A DNA stretch of 64,000 nt from Endomychus coccineus (taxonomy: Eukaryota; Arthropoda; Insecta; Coleoptera; Endomychidae): assembly GCA_958510875.1 (NCBI GenBank), contig OY294068.1:193092315-193156314 (forward strand), given 5' to 3'. Below are positions 39,005-49,034 of this stretch, piece by piece (the stretch's first letter is position 1; every line of letters begins with the position of its first letter). The position numbers and the translations under genes are program-made. The notes under the pieces were generated by a model. That model saw nothing but the letters and a program-made list of their open reading frames with translations. It did not search any database and was not told the DNA's origin.

Positions 39005-39200
39005 TTATACACTAAAAATACTATTAAAGTACCTTTCGGCTACCAAGTAGTCATCATCAGAGTAAACTAGATTATAAAACTAAATGTACCGGTTTAAATA
39101 CTATTTGGGGTTAATAATGCAAGCAGGGGATTATCCTCAGCTGTAGACAAATCTGAAGTTAATAAAATGCTTTTTCGCTTCTACATTCCATCCCATCTAA
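39005..39200 (-). mobile_element. Penelope-like element 3' terminus
   Basis: The - strand ends the PLE polyprotein (KRKSILLTSDLSTAEDNPLL, ALLTPNSI) and is followed by the terminal repeat with the best hammerhead-like motif of the window (39070-39011). It ends about 190 bases before the first TTAGG array. Confidence 0.65.
39011..39070 (-). ncRNA. Hammerhead-ribozyme-like motif at PLE terminus
   Basis: On the - strand: CTGATGA, then T and a stem GACTA/TAGCC (one mismatch; GGCTA/TAGCC in sister copies) with loop CTTGG, then GAAA, then GGTAC paired to GTATT, and an AGTG segment that can pair with the TTACT before the core to form stem I, cleavage expected after the U-run. Penelope-like elements are known to carry hammerhead motifs in their terminal repeats. 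Caveat: one extra U between CUGAUGA and stem II compared with the textbook core. Confidence 0.45.
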
Positions 39201-39390
39201 ATTCCAGGAAAACGTAAAGCGAGTCCTATTTACATATTCCTACTTGAATTCAATCCCACTGATAAAATCATACTAGGAACGTAAATTGAGTCCCGGGTTC
39301 CAATATAACTCCCAGAATATTGTTATAAATGTTATAAATGAGGGTGTTAAGCGCGATTACAATATTTGCATTCTATATCAACAAAGTTAG
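39200..39390. repeat. Array-border unit (copy 1)
   Basis: This block, running from a TACATATTCCTAC string through CAATCCCACTGATAAAATCA and CTCCCAGAATATT to CAACAAAGTTAGG, matches 50935-51090 in order. Each copy stands immediately left of a TTAGG array, so the border was duplicated with the array. Confidence 0.75.
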
Positions 39391-39482
39391 GTTAGTAGGT
39401 TAGGTTAGGTTAGGTTAGGTTGAGTTAGGTTAGGTTAGGTAAGGTTAGGTTAGGTTAGCTTAGGTCAGGTTAGGTAAGGCTA
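39391..39482 (+). repeat. Degenerate (TTAGG)n array
   Basis: About 18 units of the insect telomeric pentamer on the + strand, with variants (TGAGT, TAAGG, TCAGG). Confidence 0.9.
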
Positions 39483-39585
39483 GCAAAAAAGAAAATGGGA
39501 GAAACTAGCACAAATTACAGACTACTGTGTATAATAAACGGAACTGGGAAGCGTTTTGAACAAGTCATTGATAAAAGGCTCCAGG
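39483..39585 (+). mobile_element. Internally deleted R1-clade fragment
   Basis: About 100 bases match 42514-42620 (CAGACTACTGTGTATAATAA; AAAGGCTCCAGGAAGAAC), encoding NGTGKRFEQVIDKRLQEE of a reverse transcriptase. It then jumps straight to the spacer AACAATCATTAATAGTTG, which in the long copy follows only at 43984. So this is the same locus unit with roughly 1.36 kb removed. Confidence 0.8.
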
Positions 39586-39730
39586 AAGAACAATCATTAA
39601 TAGTTGTTATGAGATTACAATATTCTAATTCTTTCTCAACAAAGTTAGGTTAGTGAGTTAGTTTAGGTTAGATTGGCTTAGATTAGTAGAGTAGGCTAGG
39701 TTAAGTTAGGTTAAATTAGGTTAGGTTAGG
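39586..39730 (+). repeat. Spacer plus degenerate TTAGG array
   Basis: The spacer AACAATCATTAATAGTTG...TTTCTCAACAAAG (39586-39648) is followed by degenerate TTAGG units with the same variant order (TTAGATTGG, TTAGATTAGTAG) as at 44057-44215. It is a duplicate of that block. Confidence 0.8.
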
Positions 39731-40704
39731 TTCCTGGGGAACAGGAGCCTCTTCTCTTGTGCGGAGCCTGAAAACCGCAACCAGGCGCGTCCCCAGGTGG
39801 CGGATAGGGGAATACTCATGGCCCTGTTGCCAGCAGGGTCGAGGGCAGGAGCAGATATACTCCCGCGGACCAACAGGCACCCAGACCCTGGATAGAATAT
39901 GGGTCTCCCAGTCACATGTTCCTGAGAAGAAGGTGACGGATAGATTGCGGCTGATACGGAGAACCATATGTTCCGGAAGAGTAGGTTATCCTATCATAGA
40001 TAACTTACTGAAACACACAGGAAAGATCGACAAACAGATTAAGTGCTGAAACACAGGTACCTTAAAATTGGGACTAAAATATTTTGGTACAAAACGAGAC
40101 ATAACAGGAAACATCCATAGCGTGATGGAGTACTGGAAACCCAGAAACCAGAACAACATGGTTAAAACGAAACAGACAGGAAATATCAACGAACCGATAT
40201 AGTACTGAGACTGAGGGTACCTTAATATTGTGGGAAAACAATATGTCGGTACAGATACACACAGGAAAGATCCATAACGTGTTCGAGTACTGGAACCCAG
40301 GAACCGTAACATCGGTAAAAAAACGAAACATATAGGAATTTATCAACATAGGATAAATCACTAATACAAAATAGCGTAAAATTGGGTATCAACCATATTA
40401 CGGTATATACAAAACGTGAACATTAACGTAAACAACGAATGTAGATATTTACGTTTAATCGACGTAAATACCACTAATAAACACCAAAAGAAACTCAGCT
40501 CGATATAAAATCGACAAACAAAGAGAAAGACGCAGTCCATATCCTGAAGCAATGTGATAAACGGTCCCGGGATATGGATGAAGATATGAGAGGTTTTAGC
40601 AGGTATGCTCTAATATCATTGAGTGAGTCCTGCACTACCTGAAGTGATAGATAAAAGTTGACGGTGTGCATCAAGCATTTCCTCTCAACAGAAAAAAAAA
40701 AAAA
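39731..40704 (+). mobile_element. 974-bp non-coding telomeric-repeat retroposon, copy A
   Basis: It starts directly at the end of a TTAGG array with TTCCTGGGGAACAGGAGCC and ends in a 13-A tail followed by GGTTAG. It has no plausible protein frame. The internal region (40017-40345) repeats an ACAGGAAA.ATC...AGTACTG motif at 40017, 40104, 40176 and 40261, i.e. spacings of 87, 72 and 85, so a diverged ~158-bp dimer. Several hairpins are visible (CCATATCC...GGGATATGG; ATTTACG...CGTAAAT; TACCGTAAAATT...ATTACGGTA). The 3' UTR-like end carries GGTTTTAGCAGG...CCTGCACTACC (stem 40599-40603 with 40629-40633), shared with the autonomous element. Inferred: a non-autonomous passenger mobilised by the R1-clade element. 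Confidence 0.85.
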
Positions 40705-40776
40705 GGTTAGGTTAGGTTAGGTTAGGTTAGGTTAGGTTAGGTTAGGTTAGGTTAGGTTAGGTTAGGTTAGGTTAGG
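40705..40776 (+). repeat. Pure (GGTTA)n array
   Basis: About 14 perfect units of GGTTA between the poly(A) of copy A and the start of copy B. Confidence 0.97.
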
Positions 40777-41750
40777 TTCCTGGAAAGCAGGATCCTCTTC
40801 TTTTGCGCGGAACCTGAAAACCGCAACCAGGGCGTCCCCAGGTGGCGGATAGGGGAATGCTCATGGCCCTGTTGCCAGCAGGGTCAAGGGTAGGAGTAGA
40901 CATGCTCCCGCGGACCAACAGGCACCCAGACCCCGGATAGAATGTGGGACTCCCAGTCACATGTTCCTGACAAGAGGGTGACGGATAGATTGCGGCTGAT
41001 ACGGAGAACCATATGTTCCGGAAGAGTAAGTTATCCCATCATAGATAACTTACTGAAACACACAGGAAAAATCGACAAACTGATTCAGTACTGAAACACA
41101 GGTACCTCAATATTGGGAAAAACAATATTTTGGTACAAAACGAGACACCACAGGAAACATCCATAGCGTGATGGAGTACTGGAAACCCAGAAACCAGAAC
41201 AACATGGTTAAAACGAAACAGTCAGGAAATATCAACGAACCGATAGAGTACTGAGACTGAGGGTACCTTAATATTGTGGAAAAGCAAGATTTCGGTACAG
41301 ATACATACAGGAAAGATAACGTGTTCGAGTACTGGAACCCAGAAACCGTAACATCGGTAAAATACGAAACATATAGAAATTTATCCAAAGAGGATAAATC
41401 ACTAAGACAAAATACCGTAAAATTGGGCATCAACCATATTACGGTATAAACAAAACGTGAACATCTACGTATACAACGAATGTAGATAATTACGTTTAAC
41501 CAACGTAATTATCACCATTAAACATCAAATGAAACTCAGTTCGATTTAACATCGACAAACAAAGAGAAAGACGCAGTCCATATCCTGAAGCAATGTGATA
41601 AACGGTCCCGGGATATGGATGAAGATATGAGAGGTTTTAGCAGGTATGCTCTAACAAACTTGAGTGAGTCCTGCACTACCTGAAGTGATAGACAAAAGCT
41701 GACGGTGTGCATCAAGCATTTCCTCTCAACAGAAAAAAAAAAAAAAAAAA
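40777..41750 (+). mobile_element. 974-bp non-coding telomeric-repeat retroposon, copy B
   Basis: It is nearly identical to copy A over its length and also 974 bases including an 18-19-A tail, followed by GGTTAGG. The 3' hairpin is GCAGG (41640-41644) with CCTGC (41670-41674). The loop differs from A (CTAACAAACTTG versus CTAATATCATTG), while the stem is kept. Tandem head-to-tail placement with copy A, separated only by GGTTA units, argues for repeated site-specific insertion or array duplication. Confidence 0.87.
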
Positions 41751-41863
41751 GGTTAGGTTAGGTGAGGTTAGGTTAGGTTAGGTTAGGTTAGGTTAGGTTA
41801 GGTTAGGTTAGGTTAGGTTAGGTTAAGTTAGGTTAGGTTGGGTTAGGTTAGGTTAGGTTAGAG
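41751..41863 (+). repeat. (TTAGG)n array
   Basis: About 22 nearly perfect units with single variants (GGTGA, TAAGT, TTGGG). Confidence 0.95.
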
Positions 41864-42510
41864 AGGCGACATTGAGAAGATGGCAGGATGAATGGAATGT
41901 GACGCTGAACGGTAGCTGGACTCGGAGACTTATTCGGAACCTCCAACCCTGGCTCAATAGGAGGTGGGGTCAAATCGATTATCACATGACTCAGTGCCTT
42001 TCGGGACATGGGTGTTTCATGCAATATCTAAATAAGATTAAAAGGAGAGACTCCGCGGAGTGTATGTACTGTGATGCAGAAGATGATGCAGAGCACACAC
42101 TGTTTAGCTGTCCCGGATGGGCAGAGTACAGGGAAGAATTGGAGAGAGCTGTAAACATCAAGCTGACCCCAGAAAATTTAATAGAATCCATGCTGGCAGA
42201 AGAAGGAAAGTGGAGAGAAATCCACTCACACATTACGAAACTAATGTCAGAAAAAGAGGAAGATGAGAGACGATTACAAATAGAAAATCAACCACACTGA
42301 AGTGGGTTTGGTAGAAGCGCTTATATGAATTTAAGTGACAAGAAAATCCCTGATGTTATGTGAAAAACAGTTCCGGGGAATTTTCTGAGAGCAGAGGAGG
42401 GGTTTTAGTGGGTAAACCTGAAAAGGTTCCCACACTATATGACGGAACAACTGGTCACATGTGCGTAATGCATTACCCCTCCTCCCGAAAAAAAAAAAAA
42501 AAAAAAAAAA
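41864..42510 (+). mobile_element. 5'-truncated R1-clade telomeric-repeat retrotransposon, second subfamily
   Basis: It begins abruptly at the end of a TTAGG array and keeps an open ORF2 end (41872-42300) of 142 codons with WQDEWNVTLNGSWTRRLI, LSGHGCFMQYLNKIKR and the terminal Cys-Cys-His-Cys finger CMYCDAEDDAEHTLFSC. This resembles but is clearly distinct from the end of ORF2 at 56.9-57.3 kb, so it is another subfamily. The 3' UTR has GGTTTTAGTGGG...CCCACACTAT (stem 42408-42412 with 42429-42433, extended by AACC/GGTT) and a ~24-A tail followed by GGTTAG. 5' truncation is typical of incomplete target-primed reverse transcription. Confidence 0.88.
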
Positions 42511-42513
42511 GGT

Positions 42514-43984
42514 TAGCATGAAAAGAAAACGGGAGGAACTATCACAAGTTACAGACTACTGTGTATAATAAATGCAACTGGGAAGCTTTTTGAGCAAGTC
42601 ATTTATAAAAGGCTCCAGGAAGAACTAAAGGAACGCGGTGGATTCTCAAACCAGCAATTTAGCCCAGAAGACAAGAAGCTCCACTGGACCGAAATACGCA
42701 ATCCTAGTTACCATTGACGTTGAAAACGTTCCACAGTCCCGTGGAAAGGAATAATGGGGGGTCGACAAATAGGAACATCACACCCTACATGAGGAATATG
42801 ATTGGCAGCTATCTGACCGACAGAGTTGTTCTCATAGGCGAGAGGGAGAAAATTAATATTACATGCGACGCTCCACAGAGCTCCATACTAGGCCCGACAC
42901 TGTGGATTGCATATTACGACGAGGTACTACGACTTGAGCTGCTAGACGGGATTAACCTCGTAAATTTTGCAGATGACCTTACCATGATAGGCCTGGGCAA
43001 CACTAAAGAAGAGCTAGAAGATATTACTGAAACCGCAGTGTTAAGAATAAACAAAAAATAGTCATTCTAGCAGGAAGAAACTCCCTCAAAACAGTGGAGG
43101 TGAGAATAGCTGAAGTAAAATATCCAGCAGATACACCATTAAATATCTGGGTATACACATAAGCAGGAATATGAACATGTCCCCACACATTCTGAGCGTA
43201 GCCAGGAGAGCGGAGAAAACCGCAGACAACCTGGGATGACTTATGCTCAGTGGTAATCTTAATTAGGTTTGGAATAAGTTCACACAGGTCGCGCGAAATA
43301 GAAGAAGACTCGAAAGGGCGCAACGAAGAGTCGCTATACATATAGCGAGTGCATACAGCACAGTCTCTACGTGTGCTATACAGGTTATTGCTGGCGTAAC
43401 GCCAATACACTCATAAGTTTCAGAGCGCAAATACACTGACAATTCGCAAGAAATACGTAATGCCAAAGATAAAACTATGACCACATGGGAAGAAGAATGG
43501 AAGACGGCAGGAAAACAATGCAAAATGGACCAAGAAACTGATTCCGTCAGTGAGAAAATGAACCGAACGAAAACATGGAGAAATCGGACATTTCCCAACC
43601 CAATTCCTGCCGGGACACGGCTGTTTTGGTTCATACCTGCGGGAGATGAAACTAAGACCAGAGGATACATGTGTTTACTGCGGAGAGGTCGATTCACCCG
43701 AGCACACTATCATAAAATGCACGAAATGGACAGATATACGGGATAGAGTAACAAACGGCAAATGAGAAGGCGTAACAGTGAACAACATAGTACAGCACAT
43801 GCTAGAAAGTGAGGGTATATGATTGGAAGTGCCATAAACAAAATAATGAAGACCAAGGAACGATAAGGAAGGTAAAGACCAGATGCCTAATTGGCAACGG
43901 AGCGAGGCAAATGAAGTAATGCCGAAGGGCGGTCCCGTTCACCTCGTAGAAAAAGGGGAGGGGTTTTTGTGGGTTGAAGCCGCA
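42514..43984 (+). pseudogene. Decayed R1-clade ORF2 relic inside the array region
   Basis: Frames in order: NATGKLFEQVIYKRLQEELK, a damaged palm start (ILVTIDVENVPQSRGKE), then 42714-43061 with NITCDAPQSSILGPTLW and the catalytic VNFADDLTMIGLG, then the post-palm region, LIPSVRKWTERKHGEIGHF and CVYCGEVDSPEHTIIKC, all with stops and shifts. The finger matches those of the intact element. The 3' end has GGTTTTTGTGGG near 43962, again the conserved hairpin position, but the poly(A) is lost. An internally deleted duplicate lies at 39483-39585. Confidence 0.8.
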
Positions 43985-44215
43985 CAACAATCATTAATAG
44001 TTGTTATGAGATTGTTAAGATTAGCGCGATCACAATTCTTTCTCAACAAAGATAGGTTAGTGGGTTAGGTTAGGTTAGATTGGGTTAGATTAGTAGGGTA
44101 GGTTAGGTTAGGTTAAATTAGGTTAGGTTGGGTTAGATTAAGTTAGGTTAGGTTAGTTTAGGATAGGTTAGGTTAAATTAGGTCAGGTTACGTCAGGTTA
44201 TGTTAGGTTAGAAAC
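43985..44215 (+). repeat. Spacer plus degenerate TTAGG array
   Basis: The spacer AACAATCATTAATAGTTG...TTTCTCAACAAAG is followed (44057-44215) by about 30 degenerate TTAGG units (TTAGATTGGG, AGTAGGG, TAAATTAGG). Order of variants parallels 39650-39730. Confidence 0.85.
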
Positions 44216-44460
44216 AGAGGATGTACAATAAACAATTATTATAGGTTATACTGCAAATACTACGTACAGAAGGGTGGTTTGCTTAGGCAGCAGGTAGTAC
44301 ATGCTAATTATCTGACGTGACAAACAGGTACATACATGGGACCCATTTTAGGTAGACCTTAAAAACACTGGAGACTGAATTTACCTACATAGAAAGGCAA
44401 TTAATAGATGCCGGAGTCGAATTACGTCTTCATCTGAATTACCTAGAAATTTGTCCGAAT
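44216..44460. other. Array exit, no gene
   Basis: A short piece at 44213-44250 (AGAAACAGAGGATGTACAATAA) resembles the spacer of the 51-kb array (GAAACAAAAGGAGTACAATAA), then unique AT-rich sequence follows. Confidence 0.5.
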
Positions 44461-44710
44461 TGAGTATTAAAAGTGACCAAATTCTTTGAAAATGGTGTGG
44501 CCTGCACTTAAAATATGTTCTGCTAATGCTGATTTTTCATCATTGTTCTTCTTTATATGTACAGAATGTTCTATGTACCTTAAAAATTTGCCTTCTGGTT
44601 TGACCCACATGTATATAATTACGGAAGCATGATGACTTGATTCAAATTTATATCTCATCATATTATGAAATGCATTAACTGTGAAATGAATTCTTGATCA
44701 TATCTAACCT
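44460..44710 (-). mobile_element. Penelope-like element C-terminal fragment
   Basis: The - strand reads MMRYKFESSHHASVIIYMWV, KPEGKFLRYIEHSVHIKKNN and DEKSALAEHILSAGHTIF, corresponding to the region after the GIY-YIG core (compare HIKKNNGEKSAVAEHIS at 35.15 kb). The nuclease core itself is degraded. Confidence 0.6.
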
Positions 44711-44985
44711 TGTACAAGGGAAGTGAGCGCATCGCATATGGTCCTGACAGGTCCAACCTTCTTAATACTTGGTAGCGTGTTACTTGTCTATCTCGTAAAG
44801 CAATACAATGCGTCTGACTCGCTCCAACGTACAAGACTCTCTTGTATACCGATTCGTAAAACTCAAGATGTACATAGATAGATTGAAAAGTTTTTCGTCT
44901 TTTATTCACATTTTACTACTCAAATTTAATTCACATTGTCTTAAAGACAAGTATTGTAGAATTTGGCAATAATTGATTTATTTAA

Positions 44986-45026
44986 ACATTTTCAGCATGA
45001 CCGGTTTTGTCCATTGAAACCGGTCA
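44986..45026. repeat. Perfect hairpin
   Basis: TGACCGGTTT (from 44998) and AAACCGGTCA form a near-perfect 10-bp stem with a short loop (TGTCCATTG). It lies in an AT-rich tail that may be the 3' end of a transposon. No terminator or RNA gene role is claimed. Confidence 0.6.
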
Positions 45027-45039
45027 AATTCTAATAAAT

Positions 45040-45730
45040 ATGAATACTAATTATGTTAAATTTTGATCACGATATTATCAAAATATATCCAACGATTTCG
45101 TTTAAAGCGTGTCAACATAAACAAACAGATAGACATTCACAGACATTTATAGGTTTCTAGGTATCAATTCATTCATAATGTGATAAACCCAATTTTAAAG
45201 GTGTGTGGCTATTAATGAGATGACTCAACCGGAACCTAGAGTACCTATATCCGCTACCGTTATTCAAATGAAAAATACGATCCCGAAACAACATTAGGTG
45301 AATATCATTCTTGGTACTGTATGCGAATAAGGAAATTAATGAAAGTATGCTTCTCACATTCAGTCACTACCTAGAATTAGTAATTGTAATCGAGAAGTTT
45401 TGCTTACACAATAGGAAGAAGGAACTTTTGTATAGAATATGAACAGAGTTCATATTATTAGGAAGCAGATTCCGAAGAAACCCCATAGATGACATTGATG
45501 ATAGTTCAACAATTTAAAAAAACTGTATTCCTTGAAATTCGATTGAAGATCATACTTGAATGTTTCTTCATTAATCGAATTTCTAAATAGACACTGTTCC
45601 GCTTACATAAATCATTACGTTAGAGTGTAGAGTTGTTTATAATCAAAGCTCATAGTAATAAAGTCTATCAAACAGTGACATCTATTGGTGAAATGAATAT
45701 CCAATCTAGCTGACTGCTGTTTTGGTTGGA
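45040..45730. other. Intergenic, no gene recognised
   Basis: AT-rich with no supported feature. Confidence 0.4.
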
Positions 45731-45734
45731 TTTC

Positions 45735-46094
45735 TTACTTTGCTACAATGTGAGTTCTATATATCAACACTAGATGACGCATTGTGAATTCTTCATAATT
45801 TTCATTCGTCTTTACGTAGGATTTAAGTTTAAGAAACATAGTTTCCATAGTTTTGAAAAGACTTCTGTGACGAATCGTCCACTCAACGAATACACATTCC
45901 ACATATTGTTTAATCAATTCGCATAAAAATATAGCCAAGTTTGCTAAGACAGGAACATTGCTATCGAAGAACAAAATGTAAATTTTACAGCTGGATTGAC
46001 TTCTATTATGAGAGTAAACGTTCATTTCGTAGTCAATTTCTTTTACGGTTGCAACAAAAACAAAACTCAGTTCCTGAAAGTTTATTACTTGCAT
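45735..46094 (-). CDS. Unidentified open frame of 119 codons
   Basis: A stop-free - strand frame beginning MQVINFQELSFVFVATVKEI, unusually long for sequence this AT-rich and not part of any repeat I recognised. The translation is mildly hydrophobic in the middle (VPVLANLAIFLCELIKQYVE) and reminiscent of a receptor exon, but no family can be named. It could be an exon of an uncharacterised gene, a pseudogene piece or chance. No flanking splice sites were checked successfully. Confidence 0.2.
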   Translation of the reverse strand: MQVINFQELSFVFVATVKEIDYEMNVYSHNRSQSSCKIYILFFDSNVPVLANLAIFLCELIKQYVECVFVEWTIRHRSLFKTMETMFLKLKSYVKTNENYEEFTMRHLVLIYRTHIVAK

Positions 46095-46099
46095 AGTTA

Positions 46100-46930
46100 A
46101 CCGCTCACAAAGTTTATAATGAATTCCAAGTAATTTCAGTTAACTTAAATCTCCGAAGTATATTTCACATTGTTCGTCTGTTTGAATTAAATGACATTTG
46201 AACTTAAAATAAAATGTTGGAAACTTGATTTATAATCGATTAAAGGAATATGAAGAAAACGAAGTATTCTGAAGGATATATATCAGCATATAGAATTGTC
46301 ATATAACATCTAAATTGAATAGAGTGTGTCGATTAATATATCTGAGACTTGCATAGTGAGTTACAAACACATCTCGTGTTAGAAGTCAATAGACAAAGTT
46401 TTAGTTTCCCAGTTTGAACAGTCTATTAGTCTCAGAACGGGGCAGACGATGAAGTCACTGATCAACCATCTCCGGCAGTGATACTACTACCACCTTCGAA
46501 AATGTTTGATGAACCTAGATGTTCCAACACCATCTGCCGGTAAGCAGATGTCCCACTGGTTTCCCATCGATTCTTTGAATCTCGAGAACTGCATTATCAA
46601 TGCACGGTATGATGAATTGCATTCTCAGCAGGACATCTGATTTAATGTAGCATTATTCTGAAAAGTTGACCATTCATGATTCCTGGAACATTAGAATAAT
46701 TGAGATGAGGATTGCATTTTTCACCTTAAATTCTGACAATTTAAATGGAAAATGACCTCGAAATTAAAATATTCGTAAAGGGCTTTGCGCTACATTGTGT
46801 ACATTTAAATTGGATTTTGAGTTTCCATATGAGAATTAACAGATGGTCCAAGTTGCAAAATTTACTATATACCCTGCAAACATTTAGTTGATGAGTATAG
46901 ATTGCCTGCTATATTTTTCACGTACCTGAT
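46100..46930. other. Intergenic, no gene recognised
   Basis: The part 46430-46630 is GC-richer with CATCTGCCGGTAAGCAGATG as a small palindrome near 46530. No coding assignment. Confidence 0.35.
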
Positions 46931-46939
46931 AACAGCGAC

Positions 46940-47140
46940 CTAGTAAATGGTCCCATATCCGGGATCAAACAGTTGGTCCCAGTGGTGGGTACCAAGCATT
47001 TGCGTAAGGCCAGCATCACATAATTGGCACATTTGGTTTCTTAGCATATCAATAGATGGTGGGACTGTACTGACCAATTGACATTTTATTATATGGTCAA
47101 GGTTAAGGACAGAGGGGGAGATGGATTTAAATGAATACAA
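46940..47140 (-). CDS. Unidentified short frame
   Basis: A - strand frame of 66 codons (MYSFKSISPSVLNLDHIIKC...GTHHWDQLFDPGYGTIY) in a slightly GC-richer patch, ending in TAG. Composition looks protein-like, with two cysteine pairs (MCQLC), but no family is recognised. Likely a transposon scrap. Confidence 0.2.
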   Translation of the reverse strand: MYSFKSISPSVLNLDHIIKCQLVSTVPPSIDMLRNQMCQLCDAGLTQMLGTHHWDQLFDPGYGTIY

Positions 47141-47149
47141 AATTTGAAT

Positions 47150-47670
47150 AAAAGTATAGAAATATATTCTTTAAAATAAACAACACATTGTACAAATATA
47201 TAGAATATAGTAACAGCAGACAGAAAAAAAATCCACATATAATCTCCCTAGTGCTTAAATTTCCGGAATGTTAATTTAGGCTTGTGAGAGATTCGGTAAG
47301 AACATTTTATGCTAAAATTATTAGAAGAAATAGAATCAAATTGGTGACAGACAAACTTATGTAGGGTACATCATAGTTGCATAGGAATGAAAAACTGATC
47401 GGTATTTTGACGTTTTGCCTGATAAGTTTCAAAAGCGTAGTAACGTTTTATTGCTTATATTAGACACAAAAAGAAAATGTCAAGTCTTGGAACAGGAAAT
47501 AGTGAGATGATAATTTTTAAATTTCCCTGTGCTCTAGTGATATGGGGTTAAAATAATCAAATAAAGTTGATAATATTTTATCTATACCACACAATTAATA
47601 GTACTATGGAAAACAATTTAGGCCTATTTCTATTGAACGGTAATGATTTTGAATCGGTGGCACCTTTATC
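47150..47670. other. Intergenic, no gene recognised
   Basis: AT-rich with no supported feature. Confidence 0.4.
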
Positions 47671-47674
47671 TATT

Positions 47675-48900
47675 AATTGTGGTTTTGATGTCAAATATTC
47701 CAATTTCCCTAGTAGTCGAGGAAATAAAGCATTGAACCTGGGAAAGTTGGCGCAGTTGGGTGGATTGAGATGCGGTTTTCTGCATTCGATTCAGAAAGTG
47801 ATCTAGAAACTTTGTCCGGAAAAAATTTGTTGCATTTCTACAGCCAAAAATGCATTTTTCAAAGATGCACTTTTTGAGGTAAATGAAAAAATGAGCTCGA
47901 ATTGGTTCCTTGGGGATTTTTGGGGTCGCTGAAAACGAATATGATATTTAAAAAATTCCCTGAGGTCCCCTTGGACCTCCCGCGGTGTATACTAGCGTCC
48001 TGACGTCCTGGATATCGACGAAATTAATGAAAAAATTATTTTTAATGTTTGTCAACTGTTCGTAAGGTGATATAAAGGTGGCTAGTGATGATAAGGACAT
48101 GAAAAAACTTTTCTGCAATACCTGGTGTACCCTGCGTCCGGGTAACGACGTCATCTTCTAGGAATTTGCTAATTTTTCTTCATAAAAGGTAACAAATTCT
48201 AGCTCTCGGGGGTTTTCAAAGTCGCTGATCACGACTGTGACACTCACAATGTTATGAAAATTACCTGGGGGTATTTCCGGGACACTCGAGCCCTGTGTAT
48301 CTACGTCATCTTCTAGGAATTTGCATAACATTGTGAGTATCATAATCGTGATCGGCGACAATAAAAACCCCCGAAAGCCAGAACATGTTACATTCTATGA
48401 AGAAAAATTAACAAATTCCTAGAAGATGGCGTGGGTAAACAGGGCTCCAGAGACCCAAAAACACCCCCAGGTAATTTGCAGCACATTGCGAGTGTCATAG
48501 TCGTGATCGGCGACTTTGAAAACCCCCGAGAGCTAGAATTTATTACATTTAATTAGAAAAAAACAAGAAATTCCTAGAAGATGACGTGGATACACAAGGC
48601 TCGAGTGTCCCGGAAATACCCCCAGGTAATTTGCAGAACATTGTGAGTGTCACAGTCGTGATCAGCGATCACGACACCAATTCGAGCTAATTTTTTTATT
48701 TACCTCAAAAAGTGCATCTTTGAAAAATGCATTTTTGGCTGTAGAAATGCAACAAATTTTTTCCGCAAAAGAAAAATATCGGACTAAATCACTTTCTGAA
48801 TCGAATGCAGAAAACCGCATCTCAATCCATCCAACTGCGCCAACTTTCCCTGATTTGGCCTATTTTAGTGCTTCATTTCCTCGGCTATAGTAGATCTAGT
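47675..48900. mobile_element. 1.2-kb inverted-repeat element with internal inverted repeats
   Basis: The outer arms (about 47675-47930 and 48660-48900) are reverse complements: AAAATGCATTTTTCAAAGAT with ATCTTTGAAAAATGCATTTT, GATTGAGATGCGGTTTTCTG with CAGAAAACCGCATCTCAATC. Inside, a ~153-bp unit beginning TAGAAGATGACGT and containing TGATCGGCGAC...AACCCCCGAG occurs directly at about 48418 and 48571 and inverted at about 48155-48325. No protein frame survives. A complex non-autonomous DNA element or amplified satellite is likely. Confidence 0.8.
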
Positions 48901-49034
48901 ACAATAAGGGTTAGATAATTGAATAAAGTAGAACATATTCTACTTACGTCATACAAGTTTATAGTACTAGAAAAAAAAGGAAAAAATACAAACTTTCATT
49001 TTAAATAATAGTGGTAAATCAGAAGCAGTATTAA

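Noticed and set aside
39986..40361. Overlapping - strand frames of 95-108 codons in the 974-bp element, with counterparts at 41107-41433 and 57864-58163
   Set aside because: They recur only because the repeat recurs; frames differ by indels between copies and the translation is low in charged residues with no domain. Treated as non-coding.
43263..43697. 144-codon - strand frame
   Set aside because: It is antisense to the decayed R1-clade ORF2, whose + strand shows the CVYCGEVDSPEHTIIKC finger.
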